Notes: generated by a model from the sequence alone, not told the origin. Positions 1-8,399 are shown, numbered from the stretch's first letter. The stretch: 64,000 nt of DNA from Streptomyces sp. NRRL B-1140 (GCF_001280065.1 NZ_LGEA01000097.1:65507-129506), one strand, 5' to 3'. Translations and numbers: made by a program.

Positions 1-98
1 GGCACACCGACGGCGCCTCCCTGAGCGCCAATCTGGCGGCGGTCCGGGGGAACGTTCGCCTGGCGGCACGGATCGCGGCGGCCTGGGCCCGGGGATGA
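1..98 (+). CDS. psuG: pseudouridine-5'-phosphate glycosidase, C-terminal end (partial)
   Basis: Only the last 31 residues are in the window, read in the frame that begins at base 3 and ends with TGA at 96-98. The tail contains an S-x-x-A-N-L then G-N-V-R-L-A-A-R-I-A pattern, which is how PsuG proteins end (PsuG cleaves pseudouridine 5'-phosphate to uracil and ribose 5-phosphate). The stop overlaps the ATG of the next gene in an ATGA arrangement, so the two are translationally coupled, as expected for a psuG-psuK pair. The assignment rests on a short tail plus the kinase neighbour; the N-terminal part lies outside the window. Confidence 0.7.
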   Translation, partial: HTDGASLSANLAAVRGNVRLAARIAAAWARG

Positions 99-1051
99 CG
101 GCGGCCGCCGAAGCGGGGCCGGGAGGCAAGCCGGGCTCCGGGCGCACGGCCGACACGGGGCTGCTGGTCGTGGGCGACGTCATCACGGATGTCGTCGCGC
201 GGCATCGAGGGCCGCTCGCGGCCGGCACGGACACGGCTGCCTCGATCCGCACGGTGGCCGGCGGGGCGGGCGCCAATGTGGCCTGCTGGGCGGCCCACCG
301 GGGAACTGCGGACGTGCGGCTGCTCGGACGCGTCGGGGCGGATGCGGCGGCCTGGCACGAGCGGGAGCTGGTCGCCCAGGGGGTGCGTCCGCGGCTCGTC
401 GTCGACCCGCTGGCGCCGACCGGCACGGTGATCTGCATGGTCGACGGGGGCGCTTCGGCGGAACGGACGTTCCTCACCGACAGCGGCGCGTCGGTACGTC
501 TCGGGCCCGCCGACTGGTCGGACGCGCTCCTCGACGGCGTGGCCCGGCTGCACCTCTCGGGTTACCTGCTGTTCTCCGGCCCGAGCCGGGCCCTGGTGTC
601 GGTGGCTCTCGATGCCGCACGTGCGCGGGGCGTGCCCGTGAGTCTGGACCCGGCGTCGGCCGGCTTCCTGGCGGAGCTGGGCGCCGAGCGGTTCCTCGAG
701 CTCACCGAGGGCGTGGACGTACTGCTTCCCAGCCGTGACGAGGCGTGTCTGCTCACGGGGCTGGCGGATGCGGCCGCGGCGGCGGCCGAGCTGAGCCTGC
801 GGGTGCCGCTGGTCGTCGCCAAACAGGGTCACGAGGGGGCACTCGTGGCCCGCTCGGGGAGGGTGAGCGCCCGCGTCCCGGCCGTCCCCGCGACACCGCG
901 GGACACCACGGGGGCGGGTGACGCCTTCACCGGCGCGTTCCTCGCCGCCCTGCTCGCGGGCGCGGGGCCGGAGGACGCGGCCGCGGAGGGCTGCCGGGCG
1001 GGCGCGCGAGCGGTGGAGCAGGTGGGCGGCAGGCCGCCCGTGCCGGGCTGA
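95..1051 (+). CDS. psuK: PfkB-family carbohydrate kinase, probable pseudouridine kinase
   Basis: A 318-residue cytosolic sugar kinase of the ribokinase/PfkB family. The N-terminal half carries the glycine-rich GGAGANVA signature (about residues 55-62) and the C-terminal half the second PfkB signature DTTGAGDAF (about residues 270-278), whose aspartate is the catalytic base. Length is normal for the family. The start overlaps the psuG stop (ATGA), and this linkage is the main reason to propose pseudouridine as substrate: the kinase would make pseudouridine 5'-phosphate for the glycosidase to split. On sequence alone it could phosphorylate another nucleoside or sugar. The next gene is convergent, so the operon ends here. 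Confidence 0.85.
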   Translation: MTAAAEAGPGGKPGSGRTADTGLLVVGDVITDVVARHRGPLAAGTDTAASIRTVAGGAGANVACWAAHRGTADVRLLGRVGADAAAWHERELVAQGVRPRLVVDPLAPTGTVICMVDGGASAERTFLTDSGASVRLGPADWSDALLDGVARLHLSGYLLFSGPSRALVSVALDAARARGVPVSLDPASAGFLAELGAERFLELTEGVDVLLPSRDEACLLTGLADAAAAAAELSLRVPLVVAKQGHEGALVARSGRVSARVPAVPATPRDTTGAGDAFTGAFLAALLAGAGPEDAAAEGCRAGARAVEQVGGRPPVPG

Positions 1052-1069
1052 GGACCGCACCCGCTCCGG

Positions 1070-1861
1070 CTACTCCTTGCGCCCCCACGCCGAGATCATC
1101 GGTGCCGTCGTCAGATCGAGCGCACCGGATGTGACGTTGTCCAGATGGCGGTCGATGTCCTGGTCCGTGGCGAGGCCTGCGGTGACGAGCTGGTCGCGGA
1201 TCTGGCGGATGGTGACCGACTCCAGGGCCGCGCAGGCGGGCGAGGCGAGCGGGAAGTAGGCATCGGCGTGGACCCGGGTCAGTCCGGCGTTGCGGAGCAG
1301 CCGCGGCAGGGTGCGGCCGCAGGGCAGGTCGGTCCCGCGGTCGGCGAGCAGTCGGCGGAAGGCCTGCCGCAGCCGGTTCGCGAGCTGCTGCTCGGGGCCG
1401 TGCTCGTCGGGGCAGAGCAGGGGCTGCAGCGCGGGGTCGGCGTCCTCGACGAGGAGGCGTCCGCCTGGGCGCAGTGCCGCCGCCATGGATCGCAACGCCC
1501 CTTCCCGGTCGGTCACGTGGACGAGGGCGAGGCGGGCGTGCACCAGGTCGAAGCCCTCCCCCGGTGGCTCCTGCGCGCCGAGGTCGTGGAGCCGCACCTC
1601 GACGGGTGGCCGGGCGACGGAGGCGAGCCGGGAGGTGTCGGTATGCGTCGCGACGACGCGTCCCGTCGGGCCGACCTTCTTGGCCAGCCAGGACACCACG
1701 GAGGTGCCTGCGCCGACCTCCCAGCACCGCCAGCCGGATCCGATGCCGAGAGCTTCGAGGTGCCGGAACGTGGTGGGGTCGAAGAGGGCGGCGAAGGCAC
1801 TGAAGTGCTCCGCGGCCTCGGTCTGCCGGTTGGCCAGGAGGTACCCATCGGTTCGCGTCAT
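1070..1861 (-). CDS. class I SAM-dependent methyltransferase
   Basis: A 263-residue protein with a Rossmann-type methyltransferase fold. Motif I is WEVGAGTSVVSWLA near residue 45, an acidic post-I strand follows, and the D-L-V-H-A-R and L-R-P-G-G-R-L-L-V-E-D blocks (about residues 100-140) are motifs II and III. The substrate is unknown; the C-terminal half looks like the UbiE/arsenite-type methyltransferases of actinomycetes with no diagnostic residue. I start it at the ATG at 1861, where the family-like sequence begins, although the frame stays open upstream. It is divergent from the CorA gene, with a 348-base gap between them. Confidence 0.75.
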   Translation of the reverse strand: MTRTDGYLLANRQTEAAEHFSAFAALFDPTTFRHLEALGIGSGWRCWEVGAGTSVVSWLAKKVGPTGRVVATHTDTSRLASVARPPVEVRLHDLGAQEPPGEGFDLVHARLALVHVTDREGALRSMAAALRPGGRLLVEDADPALQPLLCPDEHGPEQQLANRLRQAFRRLLADRGTDLPCGRTLPRLLRNAGLTRVHADAYFPLASPACAALESVTIRQIRDQLVTAGLATDQDIDRHLDNVTSGALDLTTAPMISAWGRKE

Positions 1862-2209
1862 ACGACGATCATCCCATTTGTCCGACTTGCCGTTACTCGT
1901 CGACGCTCCGGCACGGAGCACCGCGTCGGCGCGCGGCACGGCGTCGGATGCTGACGGCACGCAGCACGGCTTCTGACGCTGTCGCAGCGGGCACCAGTGA
2001 CGCTTCCGTTCGAGAACCGTCCGGGCGGGACATGCGTCCCTACGGCAGGACCGCGGCGACTCCGCGGGTCGTCCGTCCACAGGCGGGAACGAAGCGGAAT
2101 GGGCTTCGCCGACCTTGTCCACAGGCTTACCCGCAGCTCACGCGGGCCTGGCAGACTGGCGCGCCAAGGCGCAGGAACGGCGCGAGAAGTTCCATGCAAG
2201 GAGAGCCGG
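1862..2209. other. divergent intergenic region with two DnaA-box-like repeats
   Basis: No convincing gene is seen in this 348-base gap between a methyltransferase and corA. Two copies of GTCCACAGGC lie at 2075-2084 and 2117-2126, 42 bases apart (close to four helical turns). The second sits in TTGTCCACA (2115-2123), which equals the preferred Streptomyces DnaA box; the first, CCGTCCACA, differs at two positions. The promoters of both flanking genes should also be here, but no clear -35/-10 pair was found. Confidence 0.4.
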
Positions 2210-3337
2210 ATGTCCATGGCGGGGAATCTGAGGAGGGTCACGGGCCTCGGCGGGGTCGGTGGCCTTCGCAAGGTGGCACGGCTGGCCCGGCGGCGTCCGC
2301 GCGTCGATCTGAGTCACCCGGCCCGGTCCCCGCTGGGCTCCTCGGTGGTGAACTGCGTGACGTACCGGGACGGCGTCCGCACCTCCGCGCGCGGCGATCT
2401 GGTGGACACCGTGGAGCGGGTGCGCAAGAGCCGGGAGGGTTTCGTCTGGCTCGGTCTGCACGAGCCCACGGACCAGGAGTTCGCGGGCATCGCCGAGCTC
2501 TTCGACCTGCATCCGCTGGCCGTCGAGGACGCGATCGAGGCGCATCAGCGGCCCAAGCTGGAGCGCTACGGCGAGACGCTCTTCGCGGTGTTCAAAACCG
2601 TCTGCTACGTCGAGCACGAGGAGCTGACGGCCACCAGCGAGGTCGTGAACACCGGCGAGATCATGGTGTTCGTCGGCGCGGACTTCGTGATCACGGTGCG
2701 GCACGGCCGGCACGGCTCACTGGGCCCGCTGCGCGAGGAGCTGGAGTCCGATCCCGGCCAGCTCGCCAAGGGCCCGTCGGCGGTGCTGCACGCGCTCGCG
2801 GACCACGTGGTGGACGACTACCTGACGGTCACGGACTCGGTGCAGGCGGACATCGACCAGGTCGAGACGGACGTGTTCTCGGAGGCCGGGGCGCGCACCG
2901 ACCCGGGGCGCATCTACCAGCTCAAGCGGGAACTGCTGGAGCTGAAGCGGGCGGTGGTTCCTCTCAGCCGGCCGCTGGAGGATCTCGCCACCCGGCCGAT
3001 CCGGGCGGTCGACCCGGAGATACAGGCGTACTTCCGCGACGTGTCGGACCATCTGCTGCGGGTGAAGGAGCAGATCGCCGCCTTCGACGAACTGCTCAAC
3101 TCCATCCTCCAGGCGCACCTCGCGCAGGTCACGGTCGCGCAGAACGAGGACATGCGGAAGATCACGGCCTGGGCCGCCATCGTCGCGGTGCCGACGATGG
3201 TCTGCGGGGTCTACGGCATGAACTTCGACCACATGCCGGAGCTGCACTGGCGGTACGGCTACGGCATGGTCCTCGGCGTGATATCCGTCGCGTGCCTCGC
3301 TCTGTACCGGGGGTTCCGGCGCAGCGGCTGGCTCTGA
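2210..3337 (+). CDS. corA: CorA-type magnesium/cobalt transporter
   Basis: A 375-residue inner-membrane channel of the CorA (2-TM-GxN) family, mediating Mg2+ and possibly Co2+ or Ni2+ uptake as a pentamer. A long soluble N-terminal domain rich in charged helices (about residues 60-300) precedes two C-terminal membrane helices. The diagnostic G-M-N triplet closes the first helix (residues 336-338, in the context V-Y-G-M-N-F). The start is the ATG at 2210, preceded by an AAGGAG-type ribosome binding site; the frame is open further upstream, but that part looks non-coding. The N-terminal 35 residues are basic and not part of the known domain. It is transcribed alone. Confidence 0.92.
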   Translation: MSMAGNLRRVTGLGGVGGLRKVARLARRRPRVDLSHPARSPLGSSVVNCVTYRDGVRTSARGDLVDTVERVRKSREGFVWLGLHEPTDQEFAGIAELFDLHPLAVEDAIEAHQRPKLERYGETLFAVFKTVCYVEHEELTATSEVVNTGEIMVFVGADFVITVRHGRHGSLGPLREELESDPGQLAKGPSAVLHALADHVVDDYLTVTDSVQADIDQVETDVFSEAGARTDPGRIYQLKRELLELKRAVVPLSRPLEDLATRPIRAVDPEIQAYFRDVSDHLLRVKEQIAAFDELLNSILQAHLAQVTVAQNEDMRKITAWAAIVAVPTMVCGVYGMNFDHMPELHWRYGYGMVLGVISVACLALYRGFRRSGWL

Positions 3338-3397
3338 CACGGGCCCGGGGCCTGCGAGGGACCCGAGGGCGCGGTGCCCGCGGGGTGGTCCGGGCGG

Positions 3398-3826
3398 TCA
3401 GTGCATGGCGGTCGTGGCGTACACGCTCTCGGCCCAGGAGGCGATCTGGTCCTTCGCGAGATGCCGGGCCAGGTCGGCCTCGCTGATCATGCCGACCAGG
3501 CGCTTGTCCCGGATGACGGGCAGCCGGCGGATCTGGTGCTCCTGCATCTCGTGCAGCACCTCGCCGACATCGGCGTCCGCGTCGATCCAGCGGGGCGTGC
3601 CCTTGGCCATCTCGCCCGCGGTGATCCGGGCGGGGTCGTGGCCCATGGCGACGCAGCCGACGACGATGTCGCGGTCGGTGAGGATGCCGCAGAGCCGCTC
3701 GTTCTCGTCGCTGATGGGCAGGGCGCCGACATTGAGTTCGCGCATGAGCTGTGCGGCACGGTCGAGTGTTTCGTGAGCGGGGATCCACTGGGCGCCGCGG
3801 TGCATGATGTCTCCGGCGGTGGTCAT
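3398..3826 (-). CDS. tandem CBS-domain protein
   Basis: A 142-residue cytosolic protein made almost entirely of two CBS motifs. The first covers about residues 8-65 (T-A-G-D-I-M, then L-C-G-I-L-T-D-R-D-I-V) and the second about 75-130 (R-R-L-P-V-I-R-D-K-R-L-V-G-M-I-S-E-A-D-L-A). Such pairs bind adenine nucleotides and act as energy or redox sensors, often on partner proteins; free-standing versions are numerous in Streptomyces. The ATG at 3826 has a GGGAGG site seven bases upstream, which decides against the longer frame. The partner is unknown. Its proximity to corA may be chance, although CBS domains do regulate some Mg2+ transporters. Confidence 0.85.
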   Translation of the reverse strand: MTTAGDIMHRGAQWIPAHETLDRAAQLMRELNVGALPISDENERLCGILTDRDIVVGCVAMGHDPARITAGEMAKGTPRWIDADADVGEVLHEMQEHQIRRLPVIRDKRLVGMISEADLARHLAKDQIASWAESVYATTAMH

Positions 3827-3970
3827 GGTGTACCTCCCGGTGCCGGACGGCCGGCGCGGAGCGGGACGCACCGCGAGTCCCGGCGCCCTTCATTCTCGCC
3901 GCGCAGCGGGATGCCCGCACATGGAAGCCCGGCGGCCTGCGGCTCGGCTCCGAGCACGACTCGGCACGCC

Positions 3971-4612
3971 TCAGCCGTTCCACGCCGGATGACGCGGGTC
4001 GTCGGCTCGTACCAGGATGTCCGCCGTCTCCGCCGGATCCGTCTCGTGCTCGTAGCGCTCGAAGGCGGGGAGGGTCCAGTGCTCGCCCTCGGGGGTGCGG
4101 CGGCGCAGGGCGCCCGGGGACAGCAGGACGTGAACGCTCAGATCGAAGGGGAACCAGTGCCGGAGGAGGAAGGGGCCGTGCAGCAACAGCACACCGCCGG
4201 GCGGGAGTTCGACGTAGGGGCTGCGAGTGGCGCGGTCGGCGGCCGGGTCCCACAGGTCGGGCAGGACGCGGCCGTCGCCGTCGGCGTCGAGCGGGCCGAA
4301 CACCTCGCGCCACAGGGCGCCCGTGTCGTACCAGCCGCCGTAGTAGGCCTCGACGTCCTGGTGGCCGTACTCCAGCCGTACGGAGGCGGGGCGCAGAAAG
4401 CCCTCGGTGCCCACGACGAGGGAGGAGCGGCCGCGTATGCGCAGTGCCTCGCCGACGCGGCGGGCGAGGTCGCCCGGGCGGGCGGCCGGGGCGCCGTCGA
4501 AGGCGATGCGCGGCCAGGGGCTGCCGTCGGCGGGCTCCAGATCGAGCACGCGATCGGCGAGCAGGTCGCCGAGCCGTTCCCAGGTGATCGCTTCGAGTCG
4601 CACACGGCCCAT
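3971..4612 (-). CDS. uridine kinase-like protein with degraded P-loop
   Basis: A 213-residue cytosolic protein resembling the actinobacterial uridine kinase/phosphoribulokinase-like NTPases. The segment where a Walker A loop should lie reads I-A-F-D-G-A-P-A-A-R-P-G-D-L-A (about residues 36-50). It keeps the hydrophobic strand and D-G start but lacks G-K-S/T. Later blocks typical of the family are present: E-G-F-L-R-P-A-S-V near 70 and the Y-x-G-W-Y-D-x-x-A-L-W-R-E-V substrate-side region near 90-105. It may be a regulatory or pseudo-kinase, or use a different nucleotide mode. It is monocistronic between two unrelated genes. I recall many Streptomyces paralogues with similarly altered P-loops, so the change is likely old rather than recent decay. 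Confidence 0.7.
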   Translation of the reverse strand: MGRVRLEAITWERLGDLLADRVLDLEPADGSPWPRIAFDGAPAARPGDLARRVGEALRIRGRSSLVVGTEGFLRPASVRLEYGHQDVEAYYGGWYDTGALWREVFGPLDADGDGRVLPDLWDPAADRATRSPYVELPPGGVLLLHGPFLLRHWFPFDLSVHVLLSPGALRRRTPEGEHWTLPAFERYEHETDPAETADILVRADDPRHPAWNG

Positions 4613-4734
4613 GATGCGTCAGGCGGGGACAGAGGCGCCCCGCCGTCCGTCGCCTCGGCGGAGCAGTGGGGGGATCGCCTGGATCCGTCCTGAAGTGCGC
4701 AGTTCGGGCTGCCGCCGCGGGGAATGAAACACGT

Positions 4735-5433
4735 ATGGTCCCCCGCGCCTCGCTCCCGCCCCGCACCGGGCTCCTCGTCTTCCAGCCCCTCAAACGGCGC
4801 TCCTGCGCCGAGTGCCGACGGGGACCCCTACCGCTGCTGGTCCTGGAGGACGGCGTCCCGCGCTGCCTGGACTGCGCCGACCTCGCGCACCTGGTGTTCC
4901 TCCCGAGTGGCGACACCGCGCTGACCCGCAGATCGCGGGAGGAGAGCGCGCTGTCGGCGGTGGTCGTACGGTTCAACCGGCGCAAGAGCCGGTACGAGCG
5001 GCAGGGCGTCCTGGTCGAGGAGGCGGCGCTCGCGCGGGCCGAGCAGCGGTGCCTCGCGGATGCCGAGGCGAGACGGCGGCGCCGGGTGCGGGACGCGCGG
5101 CGGCGGGCGGCTCAGGACGCCCTGTTCGCCCAGGCGTTCGCGACGGAGATACTCCGGCTCTTTCCGGGATGCCCGTCCGGTCGAGCGCGGTCCATCGCCC
5201 TGCACGCCTCGGAGCGGGGCAGCGGACGGGTGGGCCGCAGCGCGGCGGGCCGTGCGCTCACCGAGGGGGCGGTGACCTCGGCGGTCGCGGCGTCCGTACG
5301 GCATCTGGACACGCCGTACGACCGGCTGCTGATGAGTGGTGTGCCGCGCCACGAGGCGCGGCGGCGGATCGCGGCGGCGGTGGCGACGGTGCTGCGGGGG
5401 TGGGCCGAGGAGGGACTCGGCTCCGCGGGGTGA
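4735..5433 (+). CDS. DUF2293 domain protein with N-terminal zinc ribbon
   Basis: A 232-residue protein of unknown function. Near the N terminus two CxxC pairs (C-A-E-C and C-L-D-C, about residues 19-50) suggest a zinc ribbon. A basic helical stretch follows, with many arginines (about 95-125). The C-terminal 85 residues match DUF2293: F-P-G-C-P then I-A-x-H-A, G-R-V-G-R, and V-R-H-L-x-T-x-Y-D-x-L-L. The basic region and zinc ribbon are compatible with nucleic-acid binding, but that is inference. The ATG at 4735 is the first plausible start; only a weak GGGGAA site precedes it. Confidence 0.75.
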   Translation: MVPRASLPPRTGLLVFQPLKRRSCAECRRGPLPLLVLEDGVPRCLDCADLAHLVFLPSGDTALTRRSREESALSAVVVRFNRRKSRYERQGVLVEEAALARAEQRCLADAEARRRRRVRDARRRAAQDALFAQAFATEILRLFPGCPSGRARSIALHASERGSGRVGRSAAGRALTEGAVTSAVAASVRHLDTPYDRLLMSGVPRHEARRRIAAAVATVLRGWAEEGLGSAG

Positions 5434-5622
5434 TGTGGGGCGGTCGGCAGGTCGTGACAGGTACCGCCCGGCGGACAGCGGGGCGGGGGCCGTTCGGCGG
5501 ACCGTGGGCGTGTGCTCACGGCCCCCTGCGGCCCGGCCATGATCACTGTGCTCGTACGGGATTTCGCTTGTGCTGAGGAAGGGTGCCGGGCAGGATCCCG
5601 GCTCGACGGGCGGGAGAAGGAC

Positions 5623-6102
5623 ATGATCGACGGACCGTACTTCGTACTGACGGTGCTGGGGGTGCTCGGGACCGGCCTGGTGGCCGGGGTGTTCTGCGGG
5701 TTCTCGACCTTCGTGATGCGGGGCCTCGGCACGCTGCCGCCCGCGCAGGGGGTCGCCGCGATGAACGCGATCAACGCGGCCGCGGTGGCTCCGCCGTTCA
5801 TGATCGTGTTCCTCGGATCCGCGGCGCTGTGCGCGGTGATCGCCGTGGTGACGTTCGTGCTGTGGCCGGACGAGGGCACGGTGGAGCTGCTGGTCGGCAG
5901 CGCCCTGTATCTGTTCGGGTCGTTGGGGCTGACCATGGTCGCGAACGTGCCGCGCAACGACGCACTGGCGGGGCTGGAGCCGGACACACCTCCGGCGGCG
6001 GCGTACTGGGCGGCGTATCTGCGGGAGTGGACGCTGTGGAACCACATCCGCACGGCCGCCTCGGCAGGGGCGGCCCTGGCGTACGTGCTCGCGCTCACCT
6101 GA
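5623..6102 (+). CDS. DUF1772 (anthrone-oxygenase-like) membrane protein
   Basis: A 159-residue integral membrane protein with four predicted hydrophobic helices (about residues 6-30, 52-78, 85-107 and 138-158). The R-N-D motif (V-P-R-N-D-A-L, about residue 113) and the late W-x-x-x-N-H-I-R-T motif are hallmarks of the DUF1772 family, which includes fungal anthrone oxygenases; most bacterial members are uncharacterised. The ATG at 5623 has a GGGAGAAGG site five bases upstream. A 9-bp hairpin begins at its stop codon, and gltD follows 150 bases later, probably as a separate unit. Confidence 0.8.
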   Translation: MIDGPYFVLTVLGVLGTGLVAGVFCGFSTFVMRGLGTLPPAQGVAAMNAINAAAVAPPFMIVFLGSAALCAVIAVVTFVLWPDEGTVELLVGSALYLFGSLGLTMVANVPRNDALAGLEPDTPPAAAYWAAYLREWTLWNHIRTAASAGAALAYVLALT

Positions 6103-6131
6103 CACCGGCGGCTCACCGGAATCCGGTGTCA
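6100..6131 (+). terminator. hairpin at the DUF1772 stop codon
   Basis: Nine-base arms TGACACCGG (6100-6108) and CCGGTGTCA (6123-6131) are perfectly complementary around a 14-base loop. The left arm starts inside the stop codon. There is no U-tract, which is usual for Streptomyces terminators, so it could also be an attenuator ahead of gltD. Confidence 0.4.
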
Positions 6132-6254
6132 CACGGCGACAGGCACCGGCCGGGAGGCGGACGTATCGTGGCGAGAAGAGTGCCGCACGACGAGTGAGAA
6201 GTGTGCCGCCAGACGCCGTACGGCCCGTCCCCCGCGCACGCAAGGAAGCCGGCC

Positions 6255-7745
6255 ATGGCCGATCCCAAGGGTTTCATGACCACGCCCCGCCAGGACTGGC
6301 CGCGCAGGCCGGTCGAGGAACGCGCGCGGGACTGGGACGAGGTCTATGTCCCCGGGGCACTGCTGCCCATCATCAGCGAGCAGGCCGACCGTTGCATGGA
6401 CTGCGGCATCCCCTTCTGTCACGACGCGTGCCCGCTGGGCAATCTGATCCCCGAGTGGAACGACCTGGTCTCCCGGGAGGACTGGCGGGCGGCCTCCGAC
6501 CGGCTGCACGCGACGAACAACTTCCCGGAGTTCACCGGCCGGTTGTGCCCGGCTCCGTGCGAGACCGGGTGTGTCCTGGCGATCAACCAGCCGGCCGTCA
6601 CGATCAAGAACGTCGAGTGTGCCATCGCGGACCGGGCCCAGGAGGAGGGCTTCGCACCGCCGAGGCCACCGGAGCGGCTGTCCGGCAAGACGGTCGCGGT
6701 GATCGGCTCGGGCCCGACGGGGCTGGCCGCGGCCCAGCAGCTGACGCGGGCCGGGCACACGGTCGCCGTGTACGAGAGGGACGACCGGCTCGGCGGGCTG
6801 CTGCGGTACGGCATCCCGGCGTTCAAGATGGAGAAGCGCCATCTGGAGCGCCGGCTGGAGCAGATGCGGGCCGAGGGGACGAAGTTCCGGACGTCCACCG
6901 CGGTCGGGCGGGACATCGGGGCCGAAGAGCTGCGGACCCGTTATGACGCCGTCGTGCTCGCCACCGGGGCGACCGCGTGGCGTGAACTGCAGGTGCCGGG
7001 GCGGGAGCTGACGGGGATCCACCAGGCGATGGAGTACCTGCCGCTGGCCAACCGGGTGCGTGAGGGTGATCTGGAGACGTCTCCGCTGTCGGCCGCGGGG
7101 AAGCACGTGGTCATCGTCGGCGGTGGCGACACCGGGGCGGACTGCCTGGGCACGGCGGTCCGGGAGGGCGCGGCGTCCGTGACCCAGCTGGACATCTACG
7201 CGCTGCCGGGCGCGGAGCGCGACGAGGAGACCGAGCCCTGGCCGACGTACCCGATCCGGGTCTACCGGCTCTCCGCCGCTCATGAAGAGGCCCGCGACCT
7301 GCGGACCGCGCCGGTCGCCAACGCGGACGCGCGGCTCTTCGCGGCGTCCACACTGCGCTTCGACGGCGACGCGCAAGGGCATGTGCGATCGCTGCACCTG
7401 GTCGAGGTGGACGCGCGGCGCCGCCCGGTGGAGGGCACCGGGCGGACGCTCCCCGCCGACCTCGTCCTGCTCGCCCTCGGCTTCTCCGGGCCCGACCGGG
7501 AGGACGGGCTAGTCGACCAGCTGAGGCTGGAGATGGAGCCCCGCGGGACGATCGCGCGGGACTCCCGGTTCGCCACGAACGTGCCCGGGGTGTTCGCCGC
7601 GGGCGACGCGGCACGGGGGCAGTCGCTCATCGTGTGGGCGATCGCCGAGGGACGGGCGGTGGCGGCCGCCGTCGACCGTCATCTGACGGGCAGTTCGAGG
7701 CTGCCGGCACCGATCGGGCCCCACGACCGGCCCATGGCGGTGTAG
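6255..7745 (+). CDS. gltD: glutamate synthase (NADPH) small subunit
   Basis: A 496-residue FAD/NADPH oxidoreductase that supplies electrons to the large GOGAT subunit, which converts glutamine plus 2-oxoglutarate to two glutamates. N-terminal cysteines for the 4Fe-4S clusters are C47, C50, C55, C59 and then C98, C102, C106. The FAD-binding V-I-G-S-G-P-T-G-L-A-A-A motif is near residue 155 and the NADPH-binding V-I-V-G-G-G-D-T-G-A-D motif near 285. A second FAD motif, F-A-A-G-D-A-A-R-G, is near 450. The start is the ATG at 6255 after an AAGGAAG site. No gltB lies beside it here, so its partner must be encoded elsewhere or it acts as a stand-alone GltD-like reductase. Confidence 0.93.
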   Translation: MADPKGFMTTPRQDWPRRPVEERARDWDEVYVPGALLPIISEQADRCMDCGIPFCHDACPLGNLIPEWNDLVSREDWRAASDRLHATNNFPEFTGRLCPAPCETGCVLAINQPAVTIKNVECAIADRAQEEGFAPPRPPERLSGKTVAVIGSGPTGLAAAQQLTRAGHTVAVYERDDRLGGLLRYGIPAFKMEKRHLERRLEQMRAEGTKFRTSTAVGRDIGAEELRTRYDAVVLATGATAWRELQVPGRELTGIHQAMEYLPLANRVREGDLETSPLSAAGKHVVIVGGGDTGADCLGTAVREGAASVTQLDIYALPGAERDEETEPWPTYPIRVYRLSAAHEEARDLRTAPVANADARLFAASTLRFDGDAQGHVRSLHLVEVDARRRPVEGTGRTLPADLVLLALGFSGPDREDGLVDQLRLEMEPRGTIARDSRFATNVPGVFAAGDAARGQSLIVWAIAEGRAVAAAVDRHLTGSSRLPAPIGPHDRPMAV

Positions 7746-7784
7746 TCCGGCATCGATCCGGCCGTACGACCGGCCCATGGCGGT
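7711..7784 (+). repeat. 31-bp near-perfect direct duplication at the gltD 3' end
   Basis: Bases 7711-7741 (the final codons of gltD up to the stop) recur at 7754-7784, just after the stop, with three mismatches. The last 19 bases of each copy (ACGACCGGCCCATGGCGGT) are identical. The second copy is outside any gene. It looks like a local slippage duplication that left the reading frame intact. Confidence 0.8.
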
Positions 7785-7907
7785 CCGCCCTGCTCGGCGG
7801 ACGATCATCGCCCGCCTGCCCGAGGAGCGCTGCCCTTCCGACGCACGATCACCACCCGTCCCACGGACGCTCCGCCCCCGCCCCAGCCAGCCCCGCCCAC
7901 GGAAGGA

Positions 7908-8393
7908 TCACCGCTCGTCCGTCCCCGCGACCTTCGCCGTCGACAGCGCCACCCGGTTCCACGTGTTGATCGTGCAGATCAGGGCGATGACCTGGGCCAG
8001 TTCCCGTTCGTCGAAGAGCGTGGCCGCCTCCGCGTAGACGTCGTCCGGGACGCCGGCGTCGGCGACGAGCGTCAGCGCGTCCGTGAGGGCGAGGGCCGCC
8101 TGCTCCCGCTCGGAGAAGAAGTGACGGGCCTCGCGCCACACGGCGACCATGTGCAGCCGGTCCTCGCTCTCACCGGCCTTGCGGGCGTCGTTGGTGTGCA
8201 TGTGGAGGCAGTACGCGCAGTGGTTGAGGTGCGAGGAACGGATCTGGAGCAGCTCCACCAGAGCCGGGTCGAGGCCGTCGCGGGCTGCGGCGTCGAAGGC
8301 GATGAGGGCCCGGAAGGCCTTCGGGGCGGACGCGCCGAAGTCCAGCCGGTTCGCCGTCCCGAAGATGCTCCTCGTGCTCGTGTTCGTCGTCAT
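7908..8393 (-). CDS. AhpD-like alkylhydroperoxidase / carboxymuconolactone decarboxylase family protein
   Basis: A 161-residue cytosolic protein of the AhpD superfamily. The redox motif C59-A-Y-C62 followed by H66 fits the CxxC-x3-H active site used in peroxide reduction. The family helix E-L-L-Q-I-R precedes it, and the C-terminal segment (about residues 120-150) holds the conserved D-E-R-E-L-A-Q-V-I-x-L-I-x-x-I-N-x-W-N-R pattern. Length is typical of actinobacterial single-domain members. An in-frame TTG at 8402 is an alternative start; the ATG at 8393 fits a leaderless transcript, with a TAGGTT -10 element seven bases upstream. It is divergent from a PdxR/MocR regulator only 47 bases away, which is probably its controller. 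Confidence 0.85.
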   Translation of the reverse strand: MTTNTSTRSIFGTANRLDFGASAPKAFRALIAFDAAARDGLDPALVELLQIRSSHLNHCAYCLHMHTNDARKAGESEDRLHMVAVWREARHFFSEREQAALALTDALTLVADAGVPDDVYAEAATLFDERELAQVIALICTINTWNRVALSTAKVAGTDER

Positions 8394-8399
8394 GCCCTT

